Shown here: piece by piece, positions 22,760 through 31,493 of the stretch
Layout of the letters: the number at the start of each line of letters is the position of its first letter
Numbering within the stretch: the first letter of the stretch is position 1
DNA from: a virus
Length of the DNA: 40,971 nt
Virus record (IMG/VR): IMGVR_UViG_3300008114_000218
Location: 5,155-46,125 of that record
Direction: 5' to 3' (one strand)
Position numbers and translations under genes: made by a program
The notes under the pieces: model-generated
What the model was told of the DNA's origin: nothing
Seen by the model: the letters and a program-made list of their open reading frames with translations, nothing else
Databases searched by the model: none

Positions 22760-25700
22760 TTATTTATCCTCTTTGAGTGAGTTAATTTGTTGTTCTAGTC
22801 TATTTATATGTGTTTGTTGTTCCTTAATTGCTTCAATTAAGAGACCAACCATGTTGCCATAAGCTACGCTATAGTTGGTTTCTTCTGAACCAAGCACAAC
22901 TTCAGGAATTACTTCTATTACTTCCTGAGCGATTACACCCATCTGTCTTGTATTAGTATCTATACGTGTATATGTATAACCGTTTAATCTGCTTACTTTT
23001 TCAACAGCGTTATCAATCTTGACAATATCTTTTTTCAAACGAGCATCTGAATATGCTGTGATGTTGTTAAGCATCGTCAGGTTGCCAGACATATCCATCT
23101 GAAGTAAGTTGGCCGATGCTGACCATCCACCAATTCTAAATACGTTGTCTGAATCAAGTCCCATATTAACAGCAAATACACCAGCTCTGTGGAACGACAT
23201 AGTTGCGCCACCAGATGATGAATATGCTTGTAGCTGTTGCCCAGTATCTGTTGTATTTTTGTTAGATTGGAAATATTGAACACCAGTCCATGTGGCGCTG
23301 AGAGACGTAAACGAATTCAATACATGCTGAACCGAAGATTTTCTATAATAACCATCAAGACTACTATTAACAGTAATGAACTGTCCAATAGTCGGATTTT
23401 CATTATTGCCAGTATTACTATTAATATAGTTCAGGAAAGTATAACCGTTTTCCTGTCGTGTTACAATTGTATTTGCACCAACTCCATTTGATGCATGAAA
23501 ACCATCAAGCAAATCAGCATCTAGACCAGAACCAGCGCCGTCATTTCCATCATTCCAATGTTTTTTCCAGCCTTGCGCGGTACCGCCCATAATAGTCTGA
23601 GTGTATATGTCACCTACACCAGTACCAGTCATACGAATTGCAAGTGTGTTACTATAATAAGATAACGGAGATCCGTGGCCCATTCTTATTGTGTTGTGCC
23701 AATCCCCTGATGGTGCCTCATTTGTGCCAAGACCTGAAGCCTGCCAATATTGTAAGGAATCAGATGGAGTGTCTCTAGTCGAGTTTAAATAATTTCCATA
23801 TTGAGCGGTCCCTGAAACATTGATACTCCAGTTACCCGAAGCAGCACCGCGAATAGCAACTGCAACAGCACCAGGTGTTGTACGAACCAACTGATTGGTT
23901 GTAGGGTACATTGACGTCAATACTGTAGGAGTCTGTTCAGAAAGGCCCGAACTTAGAATGATTTCACAAGCCGCAATATCACCAGCAGCATCGCGATATG
24001 CAATGGTGCTTCCAGTCGGAGCTGTTGTTGGATTGTTGAATCCCGAAATCGATCCAGCAGTGCCGGTAACATTAATACCCCAGTTTCCAGATGCGCCGGT
24101 GCCTGTTAGAGTCGGAGCGTAGCTATTGTAATTTATATCCGTAAGTACTCTATTCCACGTCTGCCAGCTAGAATCAGTCCAGCCGCCACGGAAGATTAAA
24201 TCGTTCCCTGCATGAGAAATATACATTTGAGCGCGCGCATTAGCATTAGCACTGAAATTAATCAGTGTTCCATATTTGTATGCAGCAGTTGTAGGGAAGT
24301 TAGAGTTGCCCGTTCCACCAATATTAAAATGATTTTGATATATTTCATTGATAGTATTGACAGCATTGCCTAGAGTATTCCAGTTAGTATTGTCAGTGCT
24401 AGGAGCTCCAACACCTCTCATAACTGCGGAGCCGCCTACGGTCAGACTGCTTAGGACGCTGGATCCATTAGGATTAACAAAGAAGGCTGAGTCTTCTCTA
24501 TCCGTTAGAATGTTACCGATAATATCACCAGCTCTAAATGTGGTCCATCCTGTACAATCGCCATTCATCAAGTTAAGTACGTTAGCGCTGTCCAAGACTA
24601 ACTGGGACGCTACTCTTCCACCCCAATGAAAGCTAAGTCGAGGGGCGTTGTTATATGAGGTGGTCTGTGCACCAGCGTACGAGCGTTCGCGTATTTCAAG
24701 CGCGGTATCATAATACAATGCAGAGTCAACGGTGCTAGCAAGAACCACATTAGCAAGCGTGGAATCGCTGGCAGGATCAACATAATAACCAGTGCTATCA
24801 CTATCACGAAAGATAGGGGCGCGCATATCTGCGTTGCTTGCCACTATTCCATAAACAGTGAGATAAGATCCATCAGCAGTATTTGGCCCAAACTTCATTA
24901 GTGCCGTATAAGAGTTCGCTGTACCAGCAGCGTAATCAAGATAGAGAGGAATTCCTCCACCATCATCAAACTTACGAAAACGGTGTCTATATTGACCGTT
25001 AGTATAATTACCATCGAAAACTAACCCGTTAGTTGTATTGCCTGTGCCTACACTCCCGGTAATAATTCGCGCGATTAGGTTTATATCTACTCCAGCTAGG
25101 TTTGATGTACCGTTAGGATCTATGTAATAGGCAGTGTCGGGAATATTATAGAATATAGGTGCTCGGCTAGATGTTCTTGAATAAGAATCACCGGCACCAG
25201 AAATATTAAATTCGTTTCTGGCAACATAGTCAGTATAAGTTCTTTTATTTCTAAAAACCCACTGATCAGTTAGATAATCTTCAATATCATCAACAAGCTC
25301 AAATACCATACGAACTTGGTTCGTAGCAGGAGATTCTCCGTACAATCTCCAACCATCATTGTCACCTACAGCCTGTGACAACAAATATGGTGGTACACTA
25401 CTTACACCATCTCCGTATGTGGTTCCAGTAGGATTTTGTGGAAGCGCGGCTGGACCTGCAGGACCTTGTGGACCAGTTGGTCCCTGAACAGTAGAACCTG
25501 GAGGTCCTGCCGGTCCCTGTGCTCCAGTTGGACCCTGAACCGTAGCACCAGGAGGGCCGGCCGGTCCTTGAACTGTAGCACCAGCAGGTCCAGCAGATCC
25601 AGTAAATCCTACTGGTCCTTGAGCTCCTTGTGAGCCGGTCGGACCTTGAGCACCAGTAACACCTTGTGGGCCAATTTCACCTTGCGGTCCAGTTGGACCC

Positions 25701-26746
25701 ATTGGCCCAGTTGGTCCCATTGCGCCCGTTGGACCCATTGCACCAGTCGGACCTTGAGCACCAGTCGGACCCATTGCACCAGTCGGACCTTGTACAGTAG
25801 CACCAGGAGGACCTTGAACTGTAATACCAGACGGTCCTTGTGCACCAATTACACCCTGTGGTCCTTGCGGGCCAATTTCACCTTGCGGACCAGTCGGTCC
25901 TTGAGTACCTATTGGTCCTTGTGCACCTGTAATACCTTGAGAACCAGTAAATCCTGCTCCTTGAGGTCCTGTATCTCCTTGGCTGCCAGTATATCCAAGA
26001 GGACCAGCAACTGTAGATGCAGATCCAGTATAACCTATATCACCCTGTGAACCAGTGTATCCAATTGCACCTTGAGCTCCGGTAGCACCTTGAGCACCAG
26101 TAGCTCCTTGAGCACCAGTAGCTCCTTGTGGTCCCATTGCTCCTTGAGCACCAGTAGCTCCTTGCGGACCCTGTGCTCCTCGTGAACCCGTAAATCCTGT
26201 ATCACCACGATCACCGGTTCTTGCAAAGGTGATAATAATATCAAGGCCATTTGAAAGTGATGTTGCACCAGCAAGATATGCTACAGGAACCTGAAAGCTG
26301 GTTATGCCATCAACGTGATTGCCGGTAATTGAGAACTGAGAGAAGTTGGCAGTGTTTGCTTTCTCAGTTACAGTGAAGTGGCCTTTGATTGCTGAAGTAG
26401 AATCATCAATCGTTTGCAAGAAGTTGTTGATAGAAACATTGTTATCATCATTATCATGAATGATAAGAGTTGTAGCAGTTGATAGGTTTGTACTATTAAA
26501 CTTAAGAACACCATCACCAGGATCAGAAAGATCTGTATTTGTGCTATAAGTATAGTCAAAAGCAGCACCACCAAAGATACCATCTTCACCTTTGTCACCT
26601 TTCGATCCGGTGAATCCAGCACCAGATCCCCAGTAAACTCCTGTTCCATTCGAAAGTAGTGCCTGACCAGTTGATCCGATAAAGCCATTGGCTACCAGAC
26701 CTTTTACTGACAGGTTATTAAATAAGTGAATCGTATCTTTAGACAT
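22760..26746 (-). CDS. Collagen-like tail fibre with S74 chaperone domain (fibre B)
   Basis: 1,328 aa. Residues 1-175: fibre attachment region with GSTGQALLSNGTGVYWG. About 178-435: Gly-X-Y collagen-like array ([20 protein letters not shown], interrupted by GSASTVAGP). Next come beta-helical and carbohydrate-contact-like domains containing two clear copies of the (R)APIF-x-D-x-D-x-T-x-YY-x-DP motif. The C-terminus (from about S1233, SDARLKKDI) is an S74 intramolecular chaperone with the Ser and Lys used for self-cleavage, ending in a coiled coil (LIEAIKEQQTHINRLEQQI). It assembles as a trimer and is trimmed after folding. The start overlaps the 410-aa upstream gene by 8 nt. Intact, unlike fibre A. 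Confidence 0.93.
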   Translation of the reverse strand: MSKDTIHLFNNLSVKGLVANGFIGSTGQALLSNGTGVYWGSGAGFTGSKGDKGEDGIFGGAAFDYTYSTNTDLSDPGDGVLKFNSTNLSTATTLIIHDNDDNNVSINNFLQTIDDSTSAIKGHFTVTEKANTANFSQFSITGNHVDGITSFQVPVAYLAGATSLSNGLDIIITFARTGDRGDTGFTGSRGAQGPQGATGAQGAMGPQGATGAQGATGAQGATGAQGAIGYTGSQGDIGYTGSASTVAGPLGYTGSQGDTGPQGAGFTGSQGITGAQGPIGTQGPTGPQGEIGPQGPQGVIGAQGPSGITVQGPPGATVQGPTGAMGPTGAQGPTGAMGPTGAMGPTGPMGPTGPQGEIGPQGVTGAQGPTGSQGAQGPVGFTGSAGPAGATVQGPAGPPGATVQGPTGAQGPAGPPGSTVQGPTGPQGPAGPAALPQNPTGTTYGDGVSSVPPYLLSQAVGDNDGWRLYGESPATNQVRMVFELVDDIEDYLTDQWVFRNKRTYTDYVARNEFNISGAGDSYSRTSSRAPIFYNIPDTAYYIDPNGTSNLAGVDINLIARIITGSVGTGNTTNGLVFDGNYTNGQYRHRFRKFDDGGGIPLYLDYAAGTANSYTALMKFGPNTADGSYLTVYGIVASNADMRAPIFRDSDSTGYYVDPASDSTLANVVLASTVDSALYYDTALEIRERSYAGAQTTSYNNAPRLSFHWGGRVASQLVLDSANVLNLMNGDCTGWTTFRAGDIIGNILTDREDSAFFVNPNGSSVLSSLTVGGSAVMRGVGAPSTDNTNWNTLGNAVNTINEIYQNHFNIGGTGNSNFPTTAAYKYGTLINFSANANARAQMYISHAGNDLIFRGGWTDSSWQTWNRVLTDINYNSYAPTLTGTGASGNWGINVTGTAGSISGFNNPTTAPTGSTIAYRDAAGDIAACEIILSSGLSEQTPTVLTSMYPTTNQLVRTTPGAVAVAIRGAASGNWSINVSGTAQYGNYLNSTRDTPSDSLQYWQASGLGTNEAPSGDWHNTIRMGHGSPLSYYSNTLAIRMTGTGVGDIYTQTIMGGTAQGWKKHWNDGNDGAGSGLDADLLDGFHASNGVGANTIVTRQENGYTFLNYINSNTGNNENPTIGQFITVNSSLDGYYRKSSVQHVLNSFTSLSATWTGVQYFQSNKNTTDTGQQLQAYSSSGGATMSFHRAGVFAVNMGLDSDNVFRIGGWSASANLLQMDMSGNLTMLNNITAYSDARLKKDIVKIDNAVEKVSRLNGYTYTRIDTNTRQMGVIAQEVIEVIPEVVLGSEETNYSVAYGNMVGLLIEAIKEQQTHINRLEQQINSLKEDK
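22801..22808 (-). promoter_or_regulatory. Possible internal late promoter box
   Basis: Perfect TATAAATA on the minus strand inside the last codons of fibre B, 44 nt before the start of the 143-aa gene. It could drive the small proteins, adhesin and enzyme cluster independently. An in-gene match may be chance. Confidence 0.4.
25440..26215 (-). repeat. Collagen-like Gly-X-Y array in fibre B
   Basis: Tandem 9-nt units encoding Gly-X-Y with Gln/Thr/Ala at Y and Pro/Ala at X, for example [10 protein letters not shown]. The DNA is highly repetitive and similar to the two arrays in fibre A. Short breaks contain [12 protein letters not shown]. Confidence 0.9.
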
Positions 26747-27971
26747 TCGATAACGTTACCAACATAGTGTTAGAGATGGTATTTGACATATAAGCAAATT
26801 CATGAGGAACCGAAACAAAAACCGCATTGGCAATATACTTATTAAAAGTATCAATAGACGTTACTACTGCATTGCCATTACGACTTGCTACAATTCCATT
26901 TGCACTGTAATTTAAAACAACTTTATTTGTTACTTGTTGTGGGCCACAATTAACAGTATTTATGAAGATATTATTTGACCCGTCTACGTAAACTCGATTG
27001 TTTGCATTACTTGAGTTTAAGCTGAGTACGGTATTTCCGGCAACAACTGCATTCCACTTGATATATATGGAACCTTCGTCTTGATTATATGTATGGAAAG
27101 GCACGTATTCTTTTAAATCAAAATCTTTGATAAAGATTCTATTATTAATATCACCAAAGCCAGCAGAGACATGAACTGTATCTGAAGTAGGAGCAAAGAC
27201 AACCGAGAATGCAGTTTCAGATGTAGTGGCAATGTAACCACCAAAATCATTATCACCAAAGTTACTACCAACTTCAATTCTTGATGGTCCAGAATCTCTG
27301 TCTTCTGATTGTAATGAATAGTTTTGATCTGTTGTATAGTATGCACTACCAGATAGAATATATCTTTTGCCAACTGAAACAGGAATGGTCTGAGTCAGGC
27401 TATTATCTTTCTGACCAGAAGAAACAGCAACTAAATAACTACCATCAGTTGTTTGAATACTTCCGTTTGCAACAGTCCAGTCTGATAATAGATTTGATTT
27501 TGTTTTGATTGGACCCATTACACCCGAAGTCACACAAGCATTCGCATAAGTGAATACATTATTATTTGACTGACGAACAGTAATGTTATTGGCACCATCA
27601 AAGTAAATACCAAGACCTTCTGTAGTCTTGATGTTTCTACCACTTAATGTATTCTCAGAATAAAGATTACAAGCGACCGGTATTCTTTCAATACTAAATG
27701 TTGTAGGAATCGCTGCAGGTGTTACACTAACAATTCCAACATTGTTTGCAATCGAAACAATATACTCAAGTGGAGTGATTCCATTCTTCGCCATAGAATA
27801 CTGGTACTCAGATGTTTGGATTCCATCATGACTAATATCAAGCGTCGAGTAATGAGTAGTGTTTCCAGTTGTTATATAAACGTCATAGTGAATAATCTTC
27901 TCTGTTGGCAGATTGAAAGTATCAATTGCCTGTAAAGAAGTATTTGTCGATGTGTATACTATATTTGTCAT
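26739..27971 (-). CDS. Virion/fibre-associated beta-sandwich protein
   Basis: 410 aa. The N-terminal 100 residues look like a virion-attachment beta domain (YDVYITTGNTTHYSTLDISH). The middle has a carbohydrate-binding-module-like segment (VSVGKRYILSGSAYYTTDQN, SRIEVGSNFGDNDF). The C-terminal part resembles a LamG/concanavalin fold (SIYIKWNAVVAGNTVLSLNS, NRVYVDGSNNIF). No catalytic motif. The start shares an ATGA overlap with fibre A piece 4 and the stop overlaps the fibre B start, so it is made together with both fibres. It may link or decorate fibres or bind host-surface sugars. Confidence 0.78.
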   Translation of the reverse strand: MTNIVYTSTNTSLQAIDTFNLPTEKIIHYDVYITTGNTTHYSTLDISHDGIQTSEYQYSMAKNGITPLEYIVSIANNVGIVSVTPAAIPTTFSIERIPVACNLYSENTLSGRNIKTTEGLGIYFDGANNITVRQSNNNVFTYANACVTSGVMGPIKTKSNLLSDWTVANGSIQTTDGSYLVAVSSGQKDNSLTQTIPVSVGKRYILSGSAYYTTDQNYSLQSEDRDSGPSRIEVGSNFGDNDFGGYIATTSETAFSVVFAPTSDTVHVSAGFGDINNRIFIKDFDLKEYVPFHTYNQDEGSIYIKWNAVVAGNTVLSLNSSNANNRVYVDGSNNIFINTVNCGPQQVTNKVVLNYSANGIVASRNGNAVVTSIDTFNKYIANAVFVSVPHEFAYMSNTISNTMLVTLSNV

Positions 27972-28996
27972 CTAGCTTCCAGCTCTTCTACTTTTGCAGT
28001 CAGTTCCTTGATTGCTTCGATAAGAAGTGGAACCAGTCTTGAGTAGTCTACGGTCAGATATTCTTCACCAGACTTAGAAACAATTGTTCCATCTTCAAGT
28101 GTTTCATAATCCACAGGAGCAAGAGCAACTGCTTCTGGAAGTACTGCTTTCACTTGTTGAGCAGATACACCAACTTGCTGCTTTTCGTTCTTATAACCCA
28201 GTGAACGGGCTAAATCATTTTCTATATATGTAAAGCCACTAAGAGATTTAACCTTAGTAAGTGCATTGTCAAGGTTGCCTGTCTTAGTCTTTAGACGTTC
28301 GTCAGAGTAATAAGCCGTAATGTTACCAGTGGCTGCGATCTGGTTATCTACCAAGAATGCCTTAGAGTTATAAACACGCACCCAAGTGCTATCATTCATC
28401 CAAATTCCACCACCATGGGTTTGTTGATACCAGCCAGTGTTGTCCTGAGAACGGAACCAATCATTAGCGTAAACCGACGAGAATTGGGATGCGCCGTTTG
28501 GATTGGCGTAATATCCAGTGTTATCGCTATCGTAATAGATTGGTGCTCGAAGTGCGCCGCCGGCAACCAAATCTGCAAGAGATTGAACGTTGCCGTCCAC
28601 TAGCAATCTTACCGAGAAGTCTCCGCCGTTAGCCCCACCCAATCCATGGATACGGAAGTCTCCTTGAGGACCCTGATCAGTTGTATTTCGTACAGCAATA
28701 CCAGGGTAGTTATCCCAAGATCTATCAAACCCACAACGTAGATTGATAAGTTCCGTTTTATATAGAATGGACGTGCCGTTTGGATCAGTATAATAACCGG
28801 TATCGTTGAGATCGTAGAAGATAGGAGCACGCATGTCTCCGTTTGCTCTTGTACTTGAATCTAACTGAGCTACGTTTGTTCCATTCACAATACACATCAG
28901 ACCGTGCGAAGACAATGATGCCGCTGGACCACCTGCTGAAGGATAAGACCACCAGAGACCATATGCTCCAGAAAGGCTTGTATTGCATAAACACAC
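27968..28996 (-). CDS. Giant collagen-like fibre A, piece 4 of 4 (S74 C-terminus)
   Basis: 342 aa in the frame ending at 27968. The nominal start is GTG at 28996, but this is almost certainly the continuation of fibre A after a frameshift, not a separate gene: no ribosome-binding site fits and upstream coding has the same fibre style. It carries DMRAPIFYDLNDTGYYTDP and LRAPIYYDSDNTGYYANP repeats. It ends in an S74 intramolecular chaperone from about S231 (SDERLKTKTG) through VGVSAQQVKAVLPEAV and LVPLLIEAIKELTAKVEELE. The Ser/Lys autocleavage residues are present. If the frame is not restored, fibre A lacks its trimerisation domain. Confidence 0.85.
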   Translation of the reverse strand: MCLCNTSLSGAYGLWWSYPSAGGPAASLSSHGLMCIVNGTNVAQLDSSTRANGDMRAPIFYDLNDTGYYTDPNGTSILYKTELINLRCGFDRSWDNYPGIAVRNTTDQGPQGDFRIHGLGGANGGDFSVRLLVDGNVQSLADLVAGGALRAPIYYDSDNTGYYANPNGASQFSSVYANDWFRSQDNTGWYQQTHGGGIWMNDSTWVRVYNSKAFLVDNQIAATGNITAYYSDERLKTKTGNLDNALTKVKSLSGFTYIENDLARSLGYKNEKQQVGVSAQQVKAVLPEAVALAPVDYETLEDGTIVSKSGEEYLTVDYSRLVPLLIEAIKELTAKVEELEAR

Positions 28997-31485
28997 TGGA
29001 AGCGTGTCGATGCGTATAGGCCTACAATACCATGACCGTAGTTTTGGTTAAAATAATGAAATCCGTTTTGTTGTGAAGTAGCCCAATACGATGTTCCGGT
29101 GGGATCCATGTAGTAGCCGGTGTTGTTGCTATCATAGAAGATAGTACCATCAACACGTCCACCTGAATATATTCCAGTAGGACAATAGATATTATAGGAA
29201 GCCGAAGTAGACGATGTACCAAAGCCCCAGCAGTTATCAGCATAACTATAGTAAGCTGCCCAACGCCCACCAGTCTCAAAATAGAAACCTCCATTGGCGC
29301 CTGTAAACATTAGGTGAGGAGTATTTCCACCCTCATAGAAATGTATCCCGCGCCAACCGTTTCGGGACCCACGAATAGCAACAGATCCATAGCTAGAAAG
29401 ATCGTTGCCATGTATATGCGCATCATTTGTATTTGGCCAGTAAAGTCCATAGGATCCATTGAATTGTATCCATGAATTTGGCTGGAAGTATGCACTGCCC
29501 GATAGGGAGAGGCTGTAGAGATATGAACTGCCATTTGGATTTACGTAATAGCCGGTGTTGTTACTATCATAGAAGATAGGTGCGCGCATATCAACCTGAG
29601 CGACCACTGCGCCGTCATTACCAATGCTCAGTCGCAGCGATCCTCCAGTGCCATGTGTGATAGCATTATGAGTATAGAAATTAATTGTCGTAGCAGGATT
29701 GGCTTCGTAAATGGATCCACCAATAACAACTTGGTTTTCGGTTGACGAAGCATACAAGCCAATCATCGATACGCCTTCGCTCTCAGACGTATCGTTATAG
29801 TGTGATCCAGTTAGATAAGACCACTTATTAGCTCCTTCTCCAGCCTGCCCCATCTTAATATTACCACCAGCCTGATTACCTGCGCTGATGACGCGTAGCT
29901 TCACAATCTGGGATGTGCTAGCAGGATCGGTATAGAAAGCAGTATCGCTGCTATCATAGAAAATAGGAGCTCTTAAACTATTGGCTGCTTGGGCAAAATT
30001 GCCAGATTTGCCGACAGCAAATATCTCTGTTCCCAAATCTTCCGAATCATAGAAACGAATACCACCATAATTAGCTTGCGCGCCCATACGTATACCCGTA
30101 TGCCAGCGTAAGTCTAGCTTATTATAATTACCACCATAGTCTTCCAGGTTTGTCCCAATGTAGTAGTTACCTTGAGCATCACTATCAGCACTACCAAACA
30201 TTAGACGACGACCAGTTACAGCATTGTAGGCGTTTTGATTTTCGTTTCCGCCAATGGTAACATAGCCAGATTGATCTATGTAAATGGCATCATTTCGCGT
30301 ACCGCCGTAGCGAGTGTAAAATGTTAACGAGCCTTGGGTCCAGTTTCCACTGTCACCAGCAATTTGTTTTTTGGCAACAATACCAGCCAAGTTAACAGCA
30401 TTGCCACTGCCTTGCGCTTCGCGAGAAACGAATGCCATAGCTACTGTTGTTTCATCGCCACCGTTTTCATTATACAATGAAATTGCAGGACGCGATCCGT
30501 TGATACCAGCTGTAGCATTATCTGCACGAACTAACAGACCAGGAGTGTGATCGCCTGGGTTTCTGTATGTCGCACCTTCCCACTGGAAGTGTGATTGGCC
30601 GTTTACTGTCTGACCACCACCAAGTGACATATTGACCAAGATAGACGTACTAGCAGGATCGGTATAATATCCAGTGTTATCGCTATCATAGAAAAGCGGT
30701 GAGCGGGTTGAGTTGTTGATCTGTGTATACGTTGTAAATACCCAGAGGCGCGGGTTGTATGTCGAGCCGTTATAGTCGCCGATTGATAGACGCCCGTTAC
30801 CGCTAGCACCGTTGGGAAAATAAACCGAGTGCTCATAAGGGCCACCACCCATGTCCGTACCAAGACCCATCCATGCGGCACCATCGGCATCGAGACCATA
30901 AGTCTGTATACGTGGATATCCTGCATTACCTCCACGAACTTGGATAGCTGCAGTATTATTTGCACCGCCTTTTGTGGCGTAAATGGTTACTAGGTTGGAA
31001 AGACTATTAGGGTCGGTGTAATAGGATGTATTGTCGCTATCGTAGAAGATAGGAGCGCGGAAACTAGCATAAGCGTAGCCAATGTTTCCTACTTCTAAGT
31101 TCACCGGCGCATAGGTGTTTCTGAGATCGCCACTAATATTAACAAATGTTTCTGTCGTGGTTTGGAACACAGACCAGTTGCCAGCAAGATTCATTACACC
31201 ATCATAAAACGATCCATTATGAATCTTACGAAGACGAATCGTTCCGTAACTCCAGGATGAAGTTGTACCACCAAATACAACACAGAATCGGTTGTTCGTA
31301 CCATCGTTTTTTACACCAAGACGAATAGACTTGTTTGTATAACCAATAATATTACAACCTGTATTATACCACGAGCTGCTCCAGTTGTGACCGCCAATGA
31401 TTACAGTTGCGGTGTATTGTCCAGTGTATTCGTAGATATCAAATACCATGTGAACCATACCATAGTTCGCCGTAGTACCAGGCAA
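28897..31485 (-). CDS. Giant collagen-like fibre A, piece 3 of 4
   Basis: 862 aa in this frame, but coding clearly continues upstream of 31485 to about 31644 ([18 protein letters not shown]), where the previous piece is out of frame. It contains five copies of the FYDS-x-N/D-T-x-YY-x-D/N-P repeat (SYYTDP, GYYTDP, AFYTDP, GYYVNP, GYYMDP) between beta-structured blocks such as DLRWHTGIRMGAQANYGGIR and HIHGNDLSSYGSVAIRGSRN. The final 40 residues after STRFQCVYA are out of the true frame. It has the composition of a beta-helical fibre shaft. Not an independent gene. Confidence 0.85.
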   Translation of the reverse strand: MPGTTANYGMVHMVFDIYEYTGQYTATVIIGGHNWSSSWYNTGCNIIGYTNKSIRLGVKNDGTNNRFCVVFGGTTSSWSYGTIRLRKIHNGSFYDGVMNLAGNWSVFQTTTETFVNISGDLRNTYAPVNLEVGNIGYAYASFRAPIFYDSDNTSYYTDPNSLSNLVTIYATKGGANNTAAIQVRGGNAGYPRIQTYGLDADGAAWMGLGTDMGGGPYEHSVYFPNGASGNGRLSIGDYNGSTYNPRLWVFTTYTQINNSTRSPLFYDSDNTGYYTDPASTSILVNMSLGGGQTVNGQSHFQWEGATYRNPGDHTPGLLVRADNATAGINGSRPAISLYNENGGDETTVAMAFVSREAQGSGNAVNLAGIVAKKQIAGDSGNWTQGSLTFYTRYGGTRNDAIYIDQSGYVTIGGNENQNAYNAVTGRRLMFGSADSDAQGNYYIGTNLEDYGGNYNKLDLRWHTGIRMGAQANYGGIRFYDSEDLGTEIFAVGKSGNFAQAANSLRAPIFYDSSDTAFYTDPASTSQIVKLRVISAGNQAGGNIKMGQAGEGANKWSYLTGSHYNDTSESEGVSMIGLYASSTENQVVIGGSIYEANPATTINFYTHNAITHGTGGSLRLSIGNDGAVVAQVDMRAPIFYDSNNTGYYVNPNGSSYLYSLSLSGSAYFQPNSWIQFNGSYGLYWPNTNDAHIHGNDLSSYGSVAIRGSRNGWRGIHFYEGGNTPHLMFTGANGGFYFETGGRWAAYYSYADNCWGFGTSSTSASYNIYCPTGIYSGGRVDGTIFYDSNNTGYYMDPTGTSYWATSQQNGFHYFNQNYGHGIVGLYASTRFQCVYAIQAFLEHMVSGGLILQQVVQRHHCLRTV
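28980..29000 (-). other. Apparent frameshift 3 in fibre A
   Basis: After STRFQCVYA the frame is lost and sensible sequence resumes as NTSLSGAYGLWWSYPSAGG in the -1 frame. A single-base loss or a short out-of-frame deletion is possible. Confidence 0.7.
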
Positions 31486-31493
31486 GTAGAATA

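Noticed and set aside
25436-26050. Plus-strand Ser/Thr/Trp-rich frames over the collagen array
   Set aside because: Antisense of GGN repeats keeps all frames open; the same happens at 33363-34001. No start signals.
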